A DNA stretch of 17,863 nucleotides from JADLGF01 sp020849415 (GTDB taxonomy: Bacteria > Chloroflexota > Chloroflexia > Thermomicrobiales > UBA6265), in assembly GCA_033812595.1 (NCBI GenBank), contig JAPXTJ010000068.1:1-17863 (forward strand), given 5' to 3'. This document shows positions 1 to 6,557 of the stretch, one piece after another. How positions within the stretch are numbered: the first letter of the stretch is position 1; the number at the start of each line of letters is the position of its first letter. The notes below the pieces were generated by a model. That model saw only the letters and a program-made list of their open reading frames with translations, was not told the DNA's origin and ran no database searches. The position numbers and the translations under genes are program-made.

Positions 1-279
1 TTCGATCGTCTCAGCATCCTGACCGTCCAGCGCGAGTTGCTCGCGCCAGGAGACGGCCATGGCATCGGCCAACGCGCTGCGCCGTTCGATCGATTCGACG
101 ATCGAGAAGCGCCAGGGCTGGCGACCATGCGGCGAGGGCGCCCACCCCGCCGCCTCGATCGCCCGCTCGATCAGCGCCCGCGGCACCGGTCGGTCCGGCA
201 GAAAGTGCCGGACAGACCGCCGCTCGCGGAAAACCGTCTCGATGTCCTGAGATCTCCTTTCGGACGCTTCGCTACTCAT
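1..279 (-). CDS. Nitroreductase-family protein, FbiB C-terminal-domain-like (partial, runs off left edge)
   Basis: The first 93 residues are present; the 3' part lies outside the window. Residues 20-26 (RRSVRHF) form the FMN-phosphate-binding start of the nitroreductase fold, and residues 46-58 (WAPSPHGRQPWRF) resemble the APAPHHSRPWRF segment of the C-terminal domain of mycobacterial FbiB. The following ALADAMAVSWREQLALDG stretch is also FbiB-like and unlike BluB, which has SVGFMQPW. In FbiB this domain uses FMNH2 to reduce dehydro-F420 to F420; in Thermomicrobia stand-alone members are reported to do this. The ATG at 279 overlaps the end of the upstream binding-protein gene by 8 nt, so it is the fourth gene of the FMN-riboswitch operon. 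The family assignment is seen in the sequence. The exact substrate is inference, and another FMN-dependent nitroreductase activity is possible. Confidence 0.8.
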   Translation of the reverse strand, partial: MSSEASERRSQDIETVFRERRSVRHFLPDRPVPRALIERAIEAAGWAPSPHGRQPWRFSIVESIERRSALADAMAVSWREQLALDGQDAETIE

Positions 280-1783
280 TGCGCAATGTCGGCAGGGTCC
301 AGTCGTCGGGCCGGGTGGTGAACGCCGGCGCGTCGGCGGCGACGCCGTAGTGTGCGACAAGGCTGCTCAGGAAAATGCCGGGCGGATCGGCCTGCAGCGC
401 TCGCGAGAGTTCGCGGTAGAGCGTGGCGCGCGATTCGGGATCGGATTCGATGGCGGCGGCATCGATCAGCGGCTGGACCGTTTCGCTGCTGAAGCTGGAG
501 AGGTAGCCCTTTTCATTGATGAGCAAGTTCAGCAGGGTGAACGGATCGTGCAATGGTCTCCAGCTGACGTAGCGCAGCGGCGCGCTTTCCTTCCAGGTCT
601 GGTTGAAGATGGTTTGCTCGACCGGCCGGAGCGTGACACGCACCCCGATTTCCCCGAGCATGCCCGCGACCGCTTCGATGACATCGGTGGCTCCATCGGC
701 GGTGTGCTCGAAATCGACATCGAAGCCGTCGGGATGCCCGGCGGCCGCGAGGAGGGAGCGGGCCTGCTCCGGGTCGTACGGAATCGGCGCCAGATCAGCG
801 TCGTACCCAAGGCCGCCTTCGGGGAACAGCGAGGCCAGCGGCGCGCCGAAGCCGTGTTGCAAGGCGTCGATGATCGCCTGGACATCAACCGCGAAATTCA
901 ACGCGCGGCGGACATCGGCACTCACAAACGGCTCGACGTTGTTGACGACCCGGATGAAGGCGATGCCAGTGACCGGTTGCGTGATGATCCTGGCGCCGCC
1001 ACTCTCGACCGCGGCGATCTGATCGGGAGACACCGAGCGAACGATGTCGGCGGATCCGGAAAGCAGGTCGGCGACCCGGGTGGTCGGCTCCGGCACGAAG
1101 CGGAATGTGACCCGCTGCGCGATCGGCCGGCCCTTGGGGGAATCGACCGGGTAATCGGGATTGGCCTCGACCACGATCGATTCGCCCGGTGTCCACGAAA
1201 CGAACCGGTACGGGCCTGAACCCACCGGCGCGGTCCCGATCGTTTCCTCGGCGCTGGCCGGGAAGGGGGTCAGCCACGGCGCCATCTGCGCGAGCAGGTA
1301 GGGAGCCGGCGCCGAAAGACCGAACTCGATCGTCCGGTCGTCAACGATCCGCGCCGTTTCGATGCTGGCGAAGTTGTCGACGATCTGCGAGGCGACGTCA
1401 GGGTTGCGGATGTGCGCGATCGCGGTCTGGACCGACGCGGCGTCGACCGGGCTTCCATCGTGGAAGGTGCGATCGGCGCGCATCACGATGCGCAGTACCC
1501 GCGGATTGACGAACTCCACCGATTCAGCCAACAGCGGCTCCACCGTGCCGTCGGCGGAGATGTTGACCACGCTGTCGTGAATCGAGTGGATGACCGACCA
1601 GGCGTTGAGGTCGTTCCCCAATGCGGGATCGAGCGTGGGTGGCTCGACTTCGAGATCGATCGTGATCTCATCGACGAGGTCCTGCGCTCCGGCGTCCCTC
1701 GACATGAGTCCCGCCAAGGCCGCTGCGACCGCTGCCCCTACCCCGCTCTTGACGACCGTGCGTCGCGAAAGTCCGTTGTTCAT
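272..1783 (-). CDS. ABC transporter substrate-binding protein, SBP_bac_5 (peptide/nickel/opine) family
   Basis: This is a 503-aa extracytoplasmic binding protein. Residues 6-33 look like a Tat signal: SRRTVVKSG, then an Ala/Gly-rich hydrophobic stretch, with likely cleavage after AGA near 33. There is no lipobox cysteine. The mature part has the family's features: an early EPPTLDPAL motif, PLLAESVEF, the FHDGSPVDAASVQTAI segment and a late ALQADPPGIFL segment. Length is normal for the family. A strong Shine-Dalgarno (GGAAAGGA) precedes the ATG at 1783. The gene lies 25 nt after the second permease, so it is the third gene of the FMN-riboswitch operon. Family members bind peptides, nickel, haem, opines and other ligands, so the ligand cannot be read from the family. 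The riboswitch suggests a flavin or flavin-related compound (inference). Confidence 0.88.
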   Translation of the reverse strand: MNNGLSRRTVVKSGVGAAVAAALAGLMSRDAGAQDLVDEITIDLEVEPPTLDPALGNDLNAWSVIHSIHDSVVNISADGTVEPLLAESVEFVNPRVLRIVMRADRTFHDGSPVDAASVQTAIAHIRNPDVASQIVDNFASIETARIVDDRTIEFGLSAPAPYLLAQMAPWLTPFPASAEETIGTAPVGSGPYRFVSWTPGESIVVEANPDYPVDSPKGRPIAQRVTFRFVPEPTTRVADLLSGSADIVRSVSPDQIAAVESGGARIITQPVTGIAFIRVVNNVEPFVSADVRRALNFAVDVQAIIDALQHGFGAPLASLFPEGGLGYDADLAPIPYDPEQARSLLAAAGHPDGFDVDFEHTADGATDVIEAVAGMLGEIGVRVTLRPVEQTIFNQTWKESAPLRYVSWRPLHDPFTLLNLLINEKGYLSSFSSETVQPLIDAAAIESDPESRATLYRELSRALQADPPGIFLSSLVAHYGVAADAPAFTTRPDDWTLPTLRNE

Positions 1784-1808
1784 ACGAGTTCCTTTCCCGT
1801 CATCCGCA

Positions 1809-2717
1809 TCACGAGCGCGGACGTTCGATCAAATCGCGGAGCGCGTCGCCCGCGAGCGAAAAACCAACGACCGTCAGTACAAGCGCCAGACCGGGCAACG
1901 TCGCCGGCCACCAGGCGGTGAGCAACAGTTGTTGTCCGTCGGCGACGAGCCCGCCCCAGGTGATCTGGTTCGCGTTCAGGCCGAGTCCGAGGTAGCTCAA
2001 GGCAGCGGCGTAGAGCATCATCCCGCCGACCTGCTGCGTACCGAGGACGACGATGGTGCCGAAGAGATTGGGAAGAAGATGCCGGTAGAGGAGCCTGAGC
2101 CGACCGGCGCCGATCGACCAGGCGGCCAGCGTGAATTCGGCGTTGCGCAATGAGCGGGTTTGGAGGCGCAGGATGCGGGCGTAGCCGATCCAGCCGGTGC
2201 CGATCAGGGTGACGAAGAGCGCGGTCATACCGCCGCCGAGCGCCGCGGTCACCGCCACCGCGATCACCAGCGCCGGCAGCGCCAGGGCGACGTCGAGCAG
2301 GTAGATGACGAAGCGGTCGATCCGGCCGCCGAAGTAGCCGGCGGCGATGCCGAGCGTCACGCCGATCGCGCCGGTGGCAAGGGTGGTCACCACGCCGATG
2401 AAAAGAGAAAGACGGGCGGCGTAGATGATCCGGGCGAGGATATCGCGGCCGAGTTGATCGGTACCCAGCGGATGATCCCAACTGCCGCCAAAGCCGATCG
2501 GCGGTTGCAGGCGATCGGTCAGTGATTGCTTGGCCGGATCGGCCGTGACCAACCACGGCCCGAGTACGGCGATGACAACAAGCAGCGCCACGATGCCGAA
2601 GCCGATCCAGCCCGAGCGTGATAGCGACTGACGGCGCCGACGGGGTTCGATCGCGCCGCTGGCGGCGACGGACTGCGGATCGAGGCGTGAGCGAGTCGCG
2701 GGGAGGGTCGTCACCAC
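1809..2717 (-). CDS. ABC transporter permease, DppC/OppC type
   Basis: This is a 302-aa inner-membrane permease, paired with the preceding DppB-type subunit. A basic N-terminal tail precedes TM1 (about residues 37-57). The typical DppC segment HPLGTDQLGRDILARI lies at 82-97, the EAA loop that docks on the ATPase at about 193-220 (AEFTLAAWSIGAG...RHLLPN), and the family C-terminus GDALRDLIERP at 290-300. The start is GTG at 2717, which overlaps the end of the upstream permease gene by 7 nt and implies translational coupling. A longer overlapping frame on the same strand (to 2736) lacks membrane segments and is a shadow. It is the second gene of the FMN-riboswitch operon. No ATPase gene is visible, so the ATPases must be beyond the left edge or elsewhere. 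Confidence 0.92.
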   Translation of the reverse strand: MVTTLPATRSRLDPQSVAASGAIEPRRRRQSLSRSGWIGFGIVALLVVIAVLGPWLVTADPAKQSLTDRLQPPIGFGGSWDHPLGTDQLGRDILARIIYAARLSLFIGVVTTLATGAIGVTLGIAAGYFGGRIDRFVIYLLDVALALPALVIAVAVTAALGGGMTALFVTLIGTGWIGYARILRLQTRSLRNAEFTLAAWSIGAGRLRLLYRHLLPNLFGTIVVLGTQQVGGMMLYAAALSYLGLGLNANQITWGGLVADGQQLLLTAWWPATLPGLALVLTVVGFSLAGDALRDLIERPRS

Positions 2718-3640
2718 ACCGTCCCCGCCACTTCACGTTGATCGCGGAGACGCGGATCGATCCAGCCGGCCAGGGTTTCGACGACGAGATTGACGGCCAG
2801 AATCATGGCGGCGAGTACCACCACGAACGCTTGCACGACGGGGAGATCACGATCGACCACCCCTTGCATCGCCAGCCGTCCGAGTCCCGGATAGGCGAAA
2901 ACGGTCTCGACCACGACCGCGCCGCCAAGCAGAAAACTCGCCTGCACCCCCGCGAATCCGAGGACCGGTATCACTGCGTTCGGCAGGAGGTGACGGAGCG
3001 AGACCGTGTGTTCGCTGAGACCCTTGCTGCGCGCGGTTCGCGCGTATTCGGCCCCCGACGACTCAATCAGCGCGCCGCGCAGCAGGCGGGCGATCAGGCC
3101 GATCGGGTAGAGCGCCAGCGTGATGGCGGGCAGAAGCACCGAACTCCCGGAGGACGGCAGGAGTTTCCAGCGGACCGCCACCAGCAGGATCAACATCGTG
3201 CCGGCCCAGAACGCCGGCAGTGCCTGCCCGGTCAGGGAGAGGAAGCGGGTCACGGCGTCGATCGGTCCACCAGGCCGGCGCGCGGCGAGATAGCCGAGCG
3301 CGCCGCCGATCGTGACCGCCAGCAGCATCGCCAGCCCGGCAAGCCGGGCGGTGGCGGGCAGACGTTCGAGCACGATAGCGAGCGCCGGACGCCGCGCGCG
3401 CCAGGAATCGCCGAAATCACCCGTGGCCGCGTTGCCGATGAACTTCGCGTACTGCACCGGCAGCGGACGATCGAGCCCGAGCCGTTCCCGGATGATCGCC
3501 TGCTGTTCCGGCGACGCGCCAGGCGGGGTGAACCCCGCCAGCGGATCGCCGGAGAGGTGGATCATCCCAAAGACGATCGTAGCCACCGTCAGCAGCACGA
3601 GCAGGGCGCGCGCGGCGCTGCGGGCGATCAGCGCGACCAT
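2711..3640 (-). CDS. ABC transporter permease, DppB/OppB type (first gene of FMN-riboswitch operon)
   Basis: This is a 309-aa inner-membrane permease. TM1 begins at once (ARALLVLLTVATIVFGMIHLSGDPL, residues about 9-34), followed by the DppB hallmark RERLGLDRPLPVQYAKFIG (51-69), GDFGDSW, and the EAA loop at about 196-223 (AEYARTARSKGLSE...RHLLPNA). The last TM ends in the usual DPRLR motif. The open frame extends upstream to 3856, but that extension would translate the terminator and the end of the riboswitch and carries no permease homology. The ATG at 3640 gives the normal N-terminus, although its Shine-Dalgarno is weak. Roughly 200 nt of leader separate riboswitch and start, with an intrinsic terminator inside, so expression is probably controlled by FMN-dependent premature termination. 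Confidence 0.92.
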   Translation of the reverse strand: MVALIARSAARALLVLLTVATIVFGMIHLSGDPLAGFTPPGASPEQQAIIRERLGLDRPLPVQYAKFIGNAATGDFGDSWRARRPALAIVLERLPATARLAGLAMLLAVTIGGALGYLAARRPGGPIDAVTRFLSLTGQALPAFWAGTMLILLVAVRWKLLPSSGSSVLLPAITLALYPIGLIARLLRGALIESSGAEYARTARSKGLSEHTVSLRHLLPNAVIPVLGFAGVQASFLLGGAVVVETVFAYPGLGRLAMQGVVDRDLPVVQAFVVVLAAMILAVNLVVETLAGWIDPRLRDQREVAGTVW

Positions 3641-3720
3641 CGGTATCCGGAGTGGAGCAGACCAAGGTGCGAGACCACGAACTTCTTCCCGTCGCCACCC
3701 GGCGCGAACCGGGTGAATCG

Positions 3721-3754
3721 AAACAAAAAAACCGGAAGCGAACGCCTCCGGTTT
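3721..3754 (-). terminator. Intrinsic terminator in the FMN-riboswitch leader
   Basis: On the minus strand the arm AAACCGGAGG and the arm CTTCCGGTTT form a 10-bp stem with one G-U pair around the loop CGTTCG, followed at once by a T-rich tail (TTTTTTTGTTT). It lies about 90 nt downstream of the riboswitch and about 80 nt upstream of the permease ATG. That is the expected place for an expression platform that stops transcription when FMN is bound. A CTCCGG in the riboswitch can pair with CCGGAG of the first terminator arm, but no clear antiterminator could be fixed by eye. Confidence 0.82.
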
Positions 3755-3841
3755 CAGCAGGTTGATTGCACGTTGGGAAGATGGATGTGCTGCGAAATCG
3801 CGAGCGACACCTGCATGACAGGTAGCGCGCGGCGAACGCAT

Positions 3842-3986
3842 GGCACCTTCTTCCATCCGGACTCTACCGTCGGCTCCGGAGTTTCACCGGATCGTGCCTG
3901 CTCACATCCTGAGCCGGCTCGCGGGCTGTACCGCCGGTCGGGACTTGGCCACCATAGCTCGCTGGCCTCACCACAACCCTGAAGGC
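3842..3986 (-). promoter_or_regulatory. FMN riboswitch (RFN element)
   Basis: Read on the minus strand, the conserved RFN blocks appear in order: the 5' P1 strand GCCTTC (3981-3986), GACCGGCGGTACAGCCCGCGAGC, the segment ATCCGGTGAAACTCCGGAGCCGACGGTAGAGTCC in the 3' half, and the closing GGATGGAAGAAGGTGCC (to 3842). P1 pairs CCTTC with GAAGG. The P2/P3 side holds a somewhat longer insert than the textbook form (GGCCAGCGAGCTATGGTGGCC, itself able to form a hairpin). The aptamer binds FMN and normally turns off riboflavin synthesis or transport genes. Here the downstream genes are a Dpp/Opp-type transporter and a nitroreductase. Confidence 0.95.
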
Positions 3987-3999
3987 GTTATTGACGATG

Positions 4000-4029
4000 A
4001 AGATATCAACAAGGCGTTGCGCCCGTCAA
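4000..4029 (-). promoter_or_regulatory. Probable sigma-70-type promoter of the FMN-riboswitch operon
   Basis: On the minus strand there is a -35-like TTGACG (4024-4029) and a -10-like TATCTT (4000-4005) with an 18-nt spacer. Transcription would start near 3991-3994, only a few nucleotides before the first strand of the riboswitch P1 helix. That geometry fits a promoter serving the leader. Seen by eye only. Confidence 0.6.
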
Positions 4030-4038
4030 GCGTGCGGG

Positions 4039-4110
4039 TAGTCAGGAGTCAGGGGTCAGGAGCTAGGAGTTAGGAATTTGCGTTTTCCTGACTCCTAGCT
4101 CCTGACTACT
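4039..4110. repeat. GTCAGGA-type short tandem repeats and a 22-bp-stem hairpin between the two minus-strand operons
   Basis: GTCAGGAG/GTCAGGGG/CTAGGAG-type 7-8-nt units follow each other from 4041 to 4076. The last 22 nt of this run (4055-4076) form an inverted repeat with 4085-4106, matching at 21 of 22 positions, with an 8-nt loop. The element sits 11 nt after the stop codon of the FGD-like gene and before the next promoter. It could act as a transcription end for the F420 operon, though no good T-tract follows on the minus strand. Similar low-complexity GTCAGGA repeats occur in some bacterial genomes as dispersed intergenic elements (from memory). Confidence 0.75.
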
Positions 4111-4120
4111 AACAACTCGC

Positions 4121-5098
4121 TTACCACTTGAGCGCGGGCACGACCTTCTGGCCGTAGACGTTCAGGAACTCTTCCTGGTTGCGGCCGACGTTGTGGATGT
4201 AGATCTCCTTGAAACCGAGATCGATGTAGTGCTGGATGGCGGCGACGTGCTCGTCGATGTCGGCGCTCATCAGCACCCGGTTCTTGAAGTGCTTGGCCTC
4301 GACATTCTTGGCCATCGCCTCGAAGTCTTCCGGATTGCGGATGTCGCCCTTCGGGAAGGACATACCGCCGTTCGGCCACTCCTTGACCGCTTGCTCGACC
4401 GCTGCTTCGGTGCTGGTGGCGTAGCTCACCTTCACCTGCAGGATCTTGAGCATCTTGTCCGGATCCTTACCGGCTTCGCGGGCACCCTTCTCGAAGCGCT
4501 CCATCAGCATCTTCAGCTTTTCATCAGCGGCGCCCACGGTGAGGATGCCGTCAACAAACTTGCCGGTCTTCTGGGCATTGATAGGGCCGCTGGTGGCGAT
4601 GACGATCGGCGGCGGCGCGTCTGGCATCGTGTAGAGCCGGGCCGATTCGACGTTGAAGTGATCGCCCCGGTGCTTGATCACCTTGCCGGTGAAGAGCGCC
4701 TGAATCACGCCGATCGCCTCGAAGAGAATCTGGCTGCGCACGGCCGCTTCCGGCCAGTAGCCGCCGACGATGTGCTCGTTGAGCGCTTCGCCGGCGCCGA
4801 GCCCAAGCGTGAATCGCCCCGGGTACATCGCCTCGAGGGTCGCGGCCGCCTGGGCGAGGATCGCCGGGTGGTAGCGGTAGCCCGGCGGGGTGACGCCGGT
4901 GCCGAACTTCAGAGTCGTCGAAGCGCCGAGCGCGCCGAGCCAGGCCCAGACGAACGCCGATTGGCCCTGTTGCGGTGTCCAAGGGTGGAAGTGATCGGAC
5001 GCGCTGACGCCCCCGAAGCCGTTTTCCTCGGCCAGCTTACTGTAGTTGAGCAAGTCGGTCGGGTGGAATTGCTCGAACGAGGCCATGTACCCCAGCAT
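4121..5098 (-). CDS. LLM-class F420-dependent oxidoreductase, FGD-like (TIGR03557-type)
   Basis: This is a 325-aa TIM-barrel flavin/F420 oxidoreductase related to F420-dependent glucose-6-phosphate dehydrogenase. Catalytic-type residues are visible: SASDHFHPW gives H36 and W40 (FGD H40, W44), and GAGEALNE gives E104 (FGD E109). By-eye alignment to M. tuberculosis FGD puts Ala190 at phosphate-binding K198 and Ala261 at K259; only the arginine (R274, FGD R283) is kept. Glucose-6-phosphate is therefore a doubtful substrate, and an F420-dependent alcohol or other carbonyl/hydroxyl dehydrogenase is more likely. A strong GAAAGGAG lies 8 nt before the ATG. The gene follows cofE by 17 nt and is the last gene of the F420 operon, suggesting a role in keeping F420 reduced. 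Confidence 0.85.
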   Translation of the reverse strand: MLGYMASFEQFHPTDLLNYSKLAEENGFGGVSASDHFHPWTPQQGQSAFVWAWLGALGASTTLKFGTGVTPPGYRYHPAILAQAAATLEAMYPGRFTLGLGAGEALNEHIVGGYWPEAAVRSQILFEAIGVIQALFTGKVIKHRGDHFNVESARLYTMPDAPPPIVIATSGPINAQKTGKFVDGILTVGAADEKLKMLMERFEKGAREAGKDPDKMLKILQVKVSYATSTEAAVEQAVKEWPNGGMSFPKGDIRNPEDFEAMAKNVEAKHFKNRVLMSADIDEHVAAIQHYIDLGFKEIYIHNVGRNQEEFLNVYGQKVVPALKW

Positions 5099-5115
5099 TG
5101 CGAAAACTCCTTTCG

Positions 5116-5892
5116 TTACGGGAAGAGATTGCGAGACGGATCGAGCACCAGGTCCCGGCCCGATCCGTGGCGAGTGCCGGTCGGCGATTTGTATCCGCGA
5201 ATCAGCACGACCGGGCGCGCGTCGAGCTTGTTCATCACCAGCTCGGCGGCGGCGGCGAGTTCATCTGCGACTGCGAGCACGGTGACACTCAATTCGTATC
5301 CGGCGGGATCGTACTGACCGCGATAATCCTCGAGCGGTGCGAGACCGGCGACGCCGATCGCAACATTGACGATGCCGGCCCGCCAGGGCCGGCCAAACGA
5401 ATCAGAAATGACGATCCCCGGTCCCTCGCTCAGCCCGAATCGGGCCGCGAGGGCTGATCGGATGCCGGTAGCGGATTGGTCGGGATCGGCGGGCAGGAGG
5501 CAAACGGTATCCGCGCCGACATTCGAGTGATCGACGCCGGCATTGGCGCAGATGAATCCGTGACGCGTCTCAGCGATCAGCACGCCCCGGTCCATGCGGA
5601 TGATTCGCTCCGACTCATCGAGCACGACCTGCACCTGTCGAGCGTCCTTGCCAAACTTCTCCGACCAGCGCCGGGCGAAATCGCCCGGCTCGACGGTGGC
5701 GAGATCGACGAGTTGCCCCTCGGCCTTGCTGACAATCTTGTGGGTCACGACCAGCACGTCATCGTCGCGCAAACCGTGGCCTGACGCTTCGATAGCGTCG
5801 CCGATCAAGGCGTGGAGATCATCGCCGGGGACGACCTCGGGGATACCTTCGATGCCGATGATGCTGAGCTCCGAGGCTCCGGTGGCGCTCAC
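5116..5892 (-). CDS. cofE: Coenzyme F420-0:L-glutamate ligase (CofE), monodomain
   Basis: CofE adds gamma-linked glutamates to F420-0 with GTP and a divalent metal. Conserved segments are VTHKIVSKAEG (residues 49-59), CANAGVDHSN (115-124), SDSFGRPWRAG (163-173) and a C-terminal PVVLIRGY region. Total length is 258 aa, the archaeal CofE length, with no C-terminal nitroreductase domain as in actinobacterial FbiB. The frame is open to an ATG at 5934, but the better start is GTG at 5892: it has AGGAG 8 nt upstream and overlaps the cofC stop as GTGA, the same coupling style as the neighbouring genes. The missing reductase domain is probably supplied by the nitroreductase at the left edge of the window. 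Confidence 0.93.
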   Translation of the reverse strand: MSATGASELSIIGIEGIPEVVPGDDLHALIGDAIEASGHGLRDDDVLVVTHKIVSKAEGQLVDLATVEPGDFARRWSEKFGKDARQVQVVLDESERIIRMDRGVLIAETRHGFICANAGVDHSNVGADTVCLLPADPDQSATGIRSALAARFGLSEGPGIVISDSFGRPWRAGIVNVAIGVAGLAPLEDYRGQYDPAGYELSVTVLAVADELAAAAELVMNKLDARPVVLIRGYKSPTGTRHGSGRDLVLDPSRNLFP

Positions 5893-6557
5893 GCGCTTAT
5901 CTCCTGTGGTTGGATCGGCAGGGCACGCAACCAATCGGGAATCGCCCGATCGGAGGCGAGCAACGCGGTGAAATCTTCGGCGGTATCGAGATCGAGCGCC
6001 AGCCCGCCGATCACCGCCGCGACCGGTTCGAGTCCGAGCCGGGTCGCTTCATCGAGATGCAGCCGGCAGCTTTCCGGACCGTAGGCAAAGCGAAACGCAT
6101 GGGTTTCTGGGTAATCGAGCTGGAGCAGCAGCCCGTTCGTGCCGGCGCCGATGCGGTCGGTGGCGATCACCACCGGTGCCGTTTCTTGCGCCAGATCGCG
6201 GAGATCGCCGGCGCTGACACCGGGAAGATCGCCGAAGAGGATCAGCAGCCGCTCGCTCCCGGAAGCGATGGCGCGTTGCCGGGCGATCTCGGCAGCGGCG
6301 ATCAATCCGGGCGCCAGCAGTGATTGCCGGACCGGTACGACCAGGTCATCGAGGTCCGCGGCGAACGCCAGCACCTCTTCATCCGCCGAGACGACGAGCA
6401 CGCGATCGGCGATCTCGGCTTCCCGCACCGCTTCGATGACCGACGCCAGCATGGATCGGATCAGGTTGGCGCGCTCAATCGAGCTGAGATGGCCGGCGAG
6501 TCGGGTCTTGCCCTCGCGGAACGAGCGGACCGGGATCGCGACGGTCAATCCGGTCAT
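5889..6557 (-). CDS. cofC: Phospholactate-type guanylyltransferase (CofC/FbiD)
   Basis: This enzyme activates 2-phospholactate, phosphoenolpyruvate or 3-phosphoglycerate with GTP for F420 side-chain assembly; which substrate is used cannot be read from sequence by eye. It has the MobA-like nucleotidyltransferase fold, with AIPVRSFREGKTRL at 7-20 (K17 in the GTP loop), FGDLPGVSAGDL at 108-119, ATDRIGAGTNGL at 132-143, FAYGPESCRLHLDEA and the closing GLALDLDTAEDF. The length of 222 aa is normal. Its ATG overlaps the cofD stop as ATGA, and its own stop overlaps the cofE GTG, so the three genes are almost certainly co-translated. Confidence 0.93.
   Translation of the reverse strand: MTGLTVAIPVRSFREGKTRLAGHLSSIERANLIRSMLASVIEAVREAEIADRVLVVSADEEVLAFAADLDDLVVPVRQSLLAPGLIAAAEIARQRAIASGSERLLILFGDLPGVSAGDLRDLAQETAPVVIATDRIGAGTNGLLLQLDYPETHAFRFAYGPESCRLHLDEATRLGLEPVAAVIGGLALDLDTAEDFTALLASDRAIPDWLRALPIQPQEISA

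Noticed and set aside
1..279. Left-edge nitroreductase as BluB (5,6-dimethylbenzimidazole synthase), an attractive idea beside an FMN riboswitch
   Set aside because: The APSPHGRQPWRF segment and the following helix look like FbiB-C rather than the SVGFMQPW pattern of BluB; only the complete gene could settle it.
350..1219. Long plus-strand open frame opposite the binding-protein gene
   Set aside because: It is the antisense shadow of a clear SBP_bac_5 gene; its translation is rich in Arg/Asp/Gly as expected for a reverse frame in GC-rich DNA, with no recognisable domain.
1780..2736. Alternative 318-codon minus-strand frame overlapping the DppC-type gene
   Set aside because: Arg-rich translation without membrane segments; the neighbouring frame encodes a complete DppC-type permease.
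3641..3856. Upstream extension of the first permease frame by 72 codons
   Set aside because: It would translate through the terminator hairpin and into the 3' end of the FMN riboswitch and has no permease-like sequence; the ATG at 3640 gives a normal DppB N-terminus.
2618..3982. 454-codon plus-strand open frame opposite the permeases and riboswitch
   Set aside because: It runs antisense to two clear permeases and through the riboswitch; charged low-complexity translation, no ribosome site or domain.
4039..4110. Tandem short repeats considered as a CRISPR fragment
   Set aside because: Units are 7-8 nt with no spacers of regular length, and no cas genes are near.
4121..5098. Calling the last F420-operon gene a true glucose-6-phosphate dehydrogenase (fgd)
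   Set aside because: Two phosphate-binding lysines of FGD appear to be replaced by alanine, so the substrate name is not supported.
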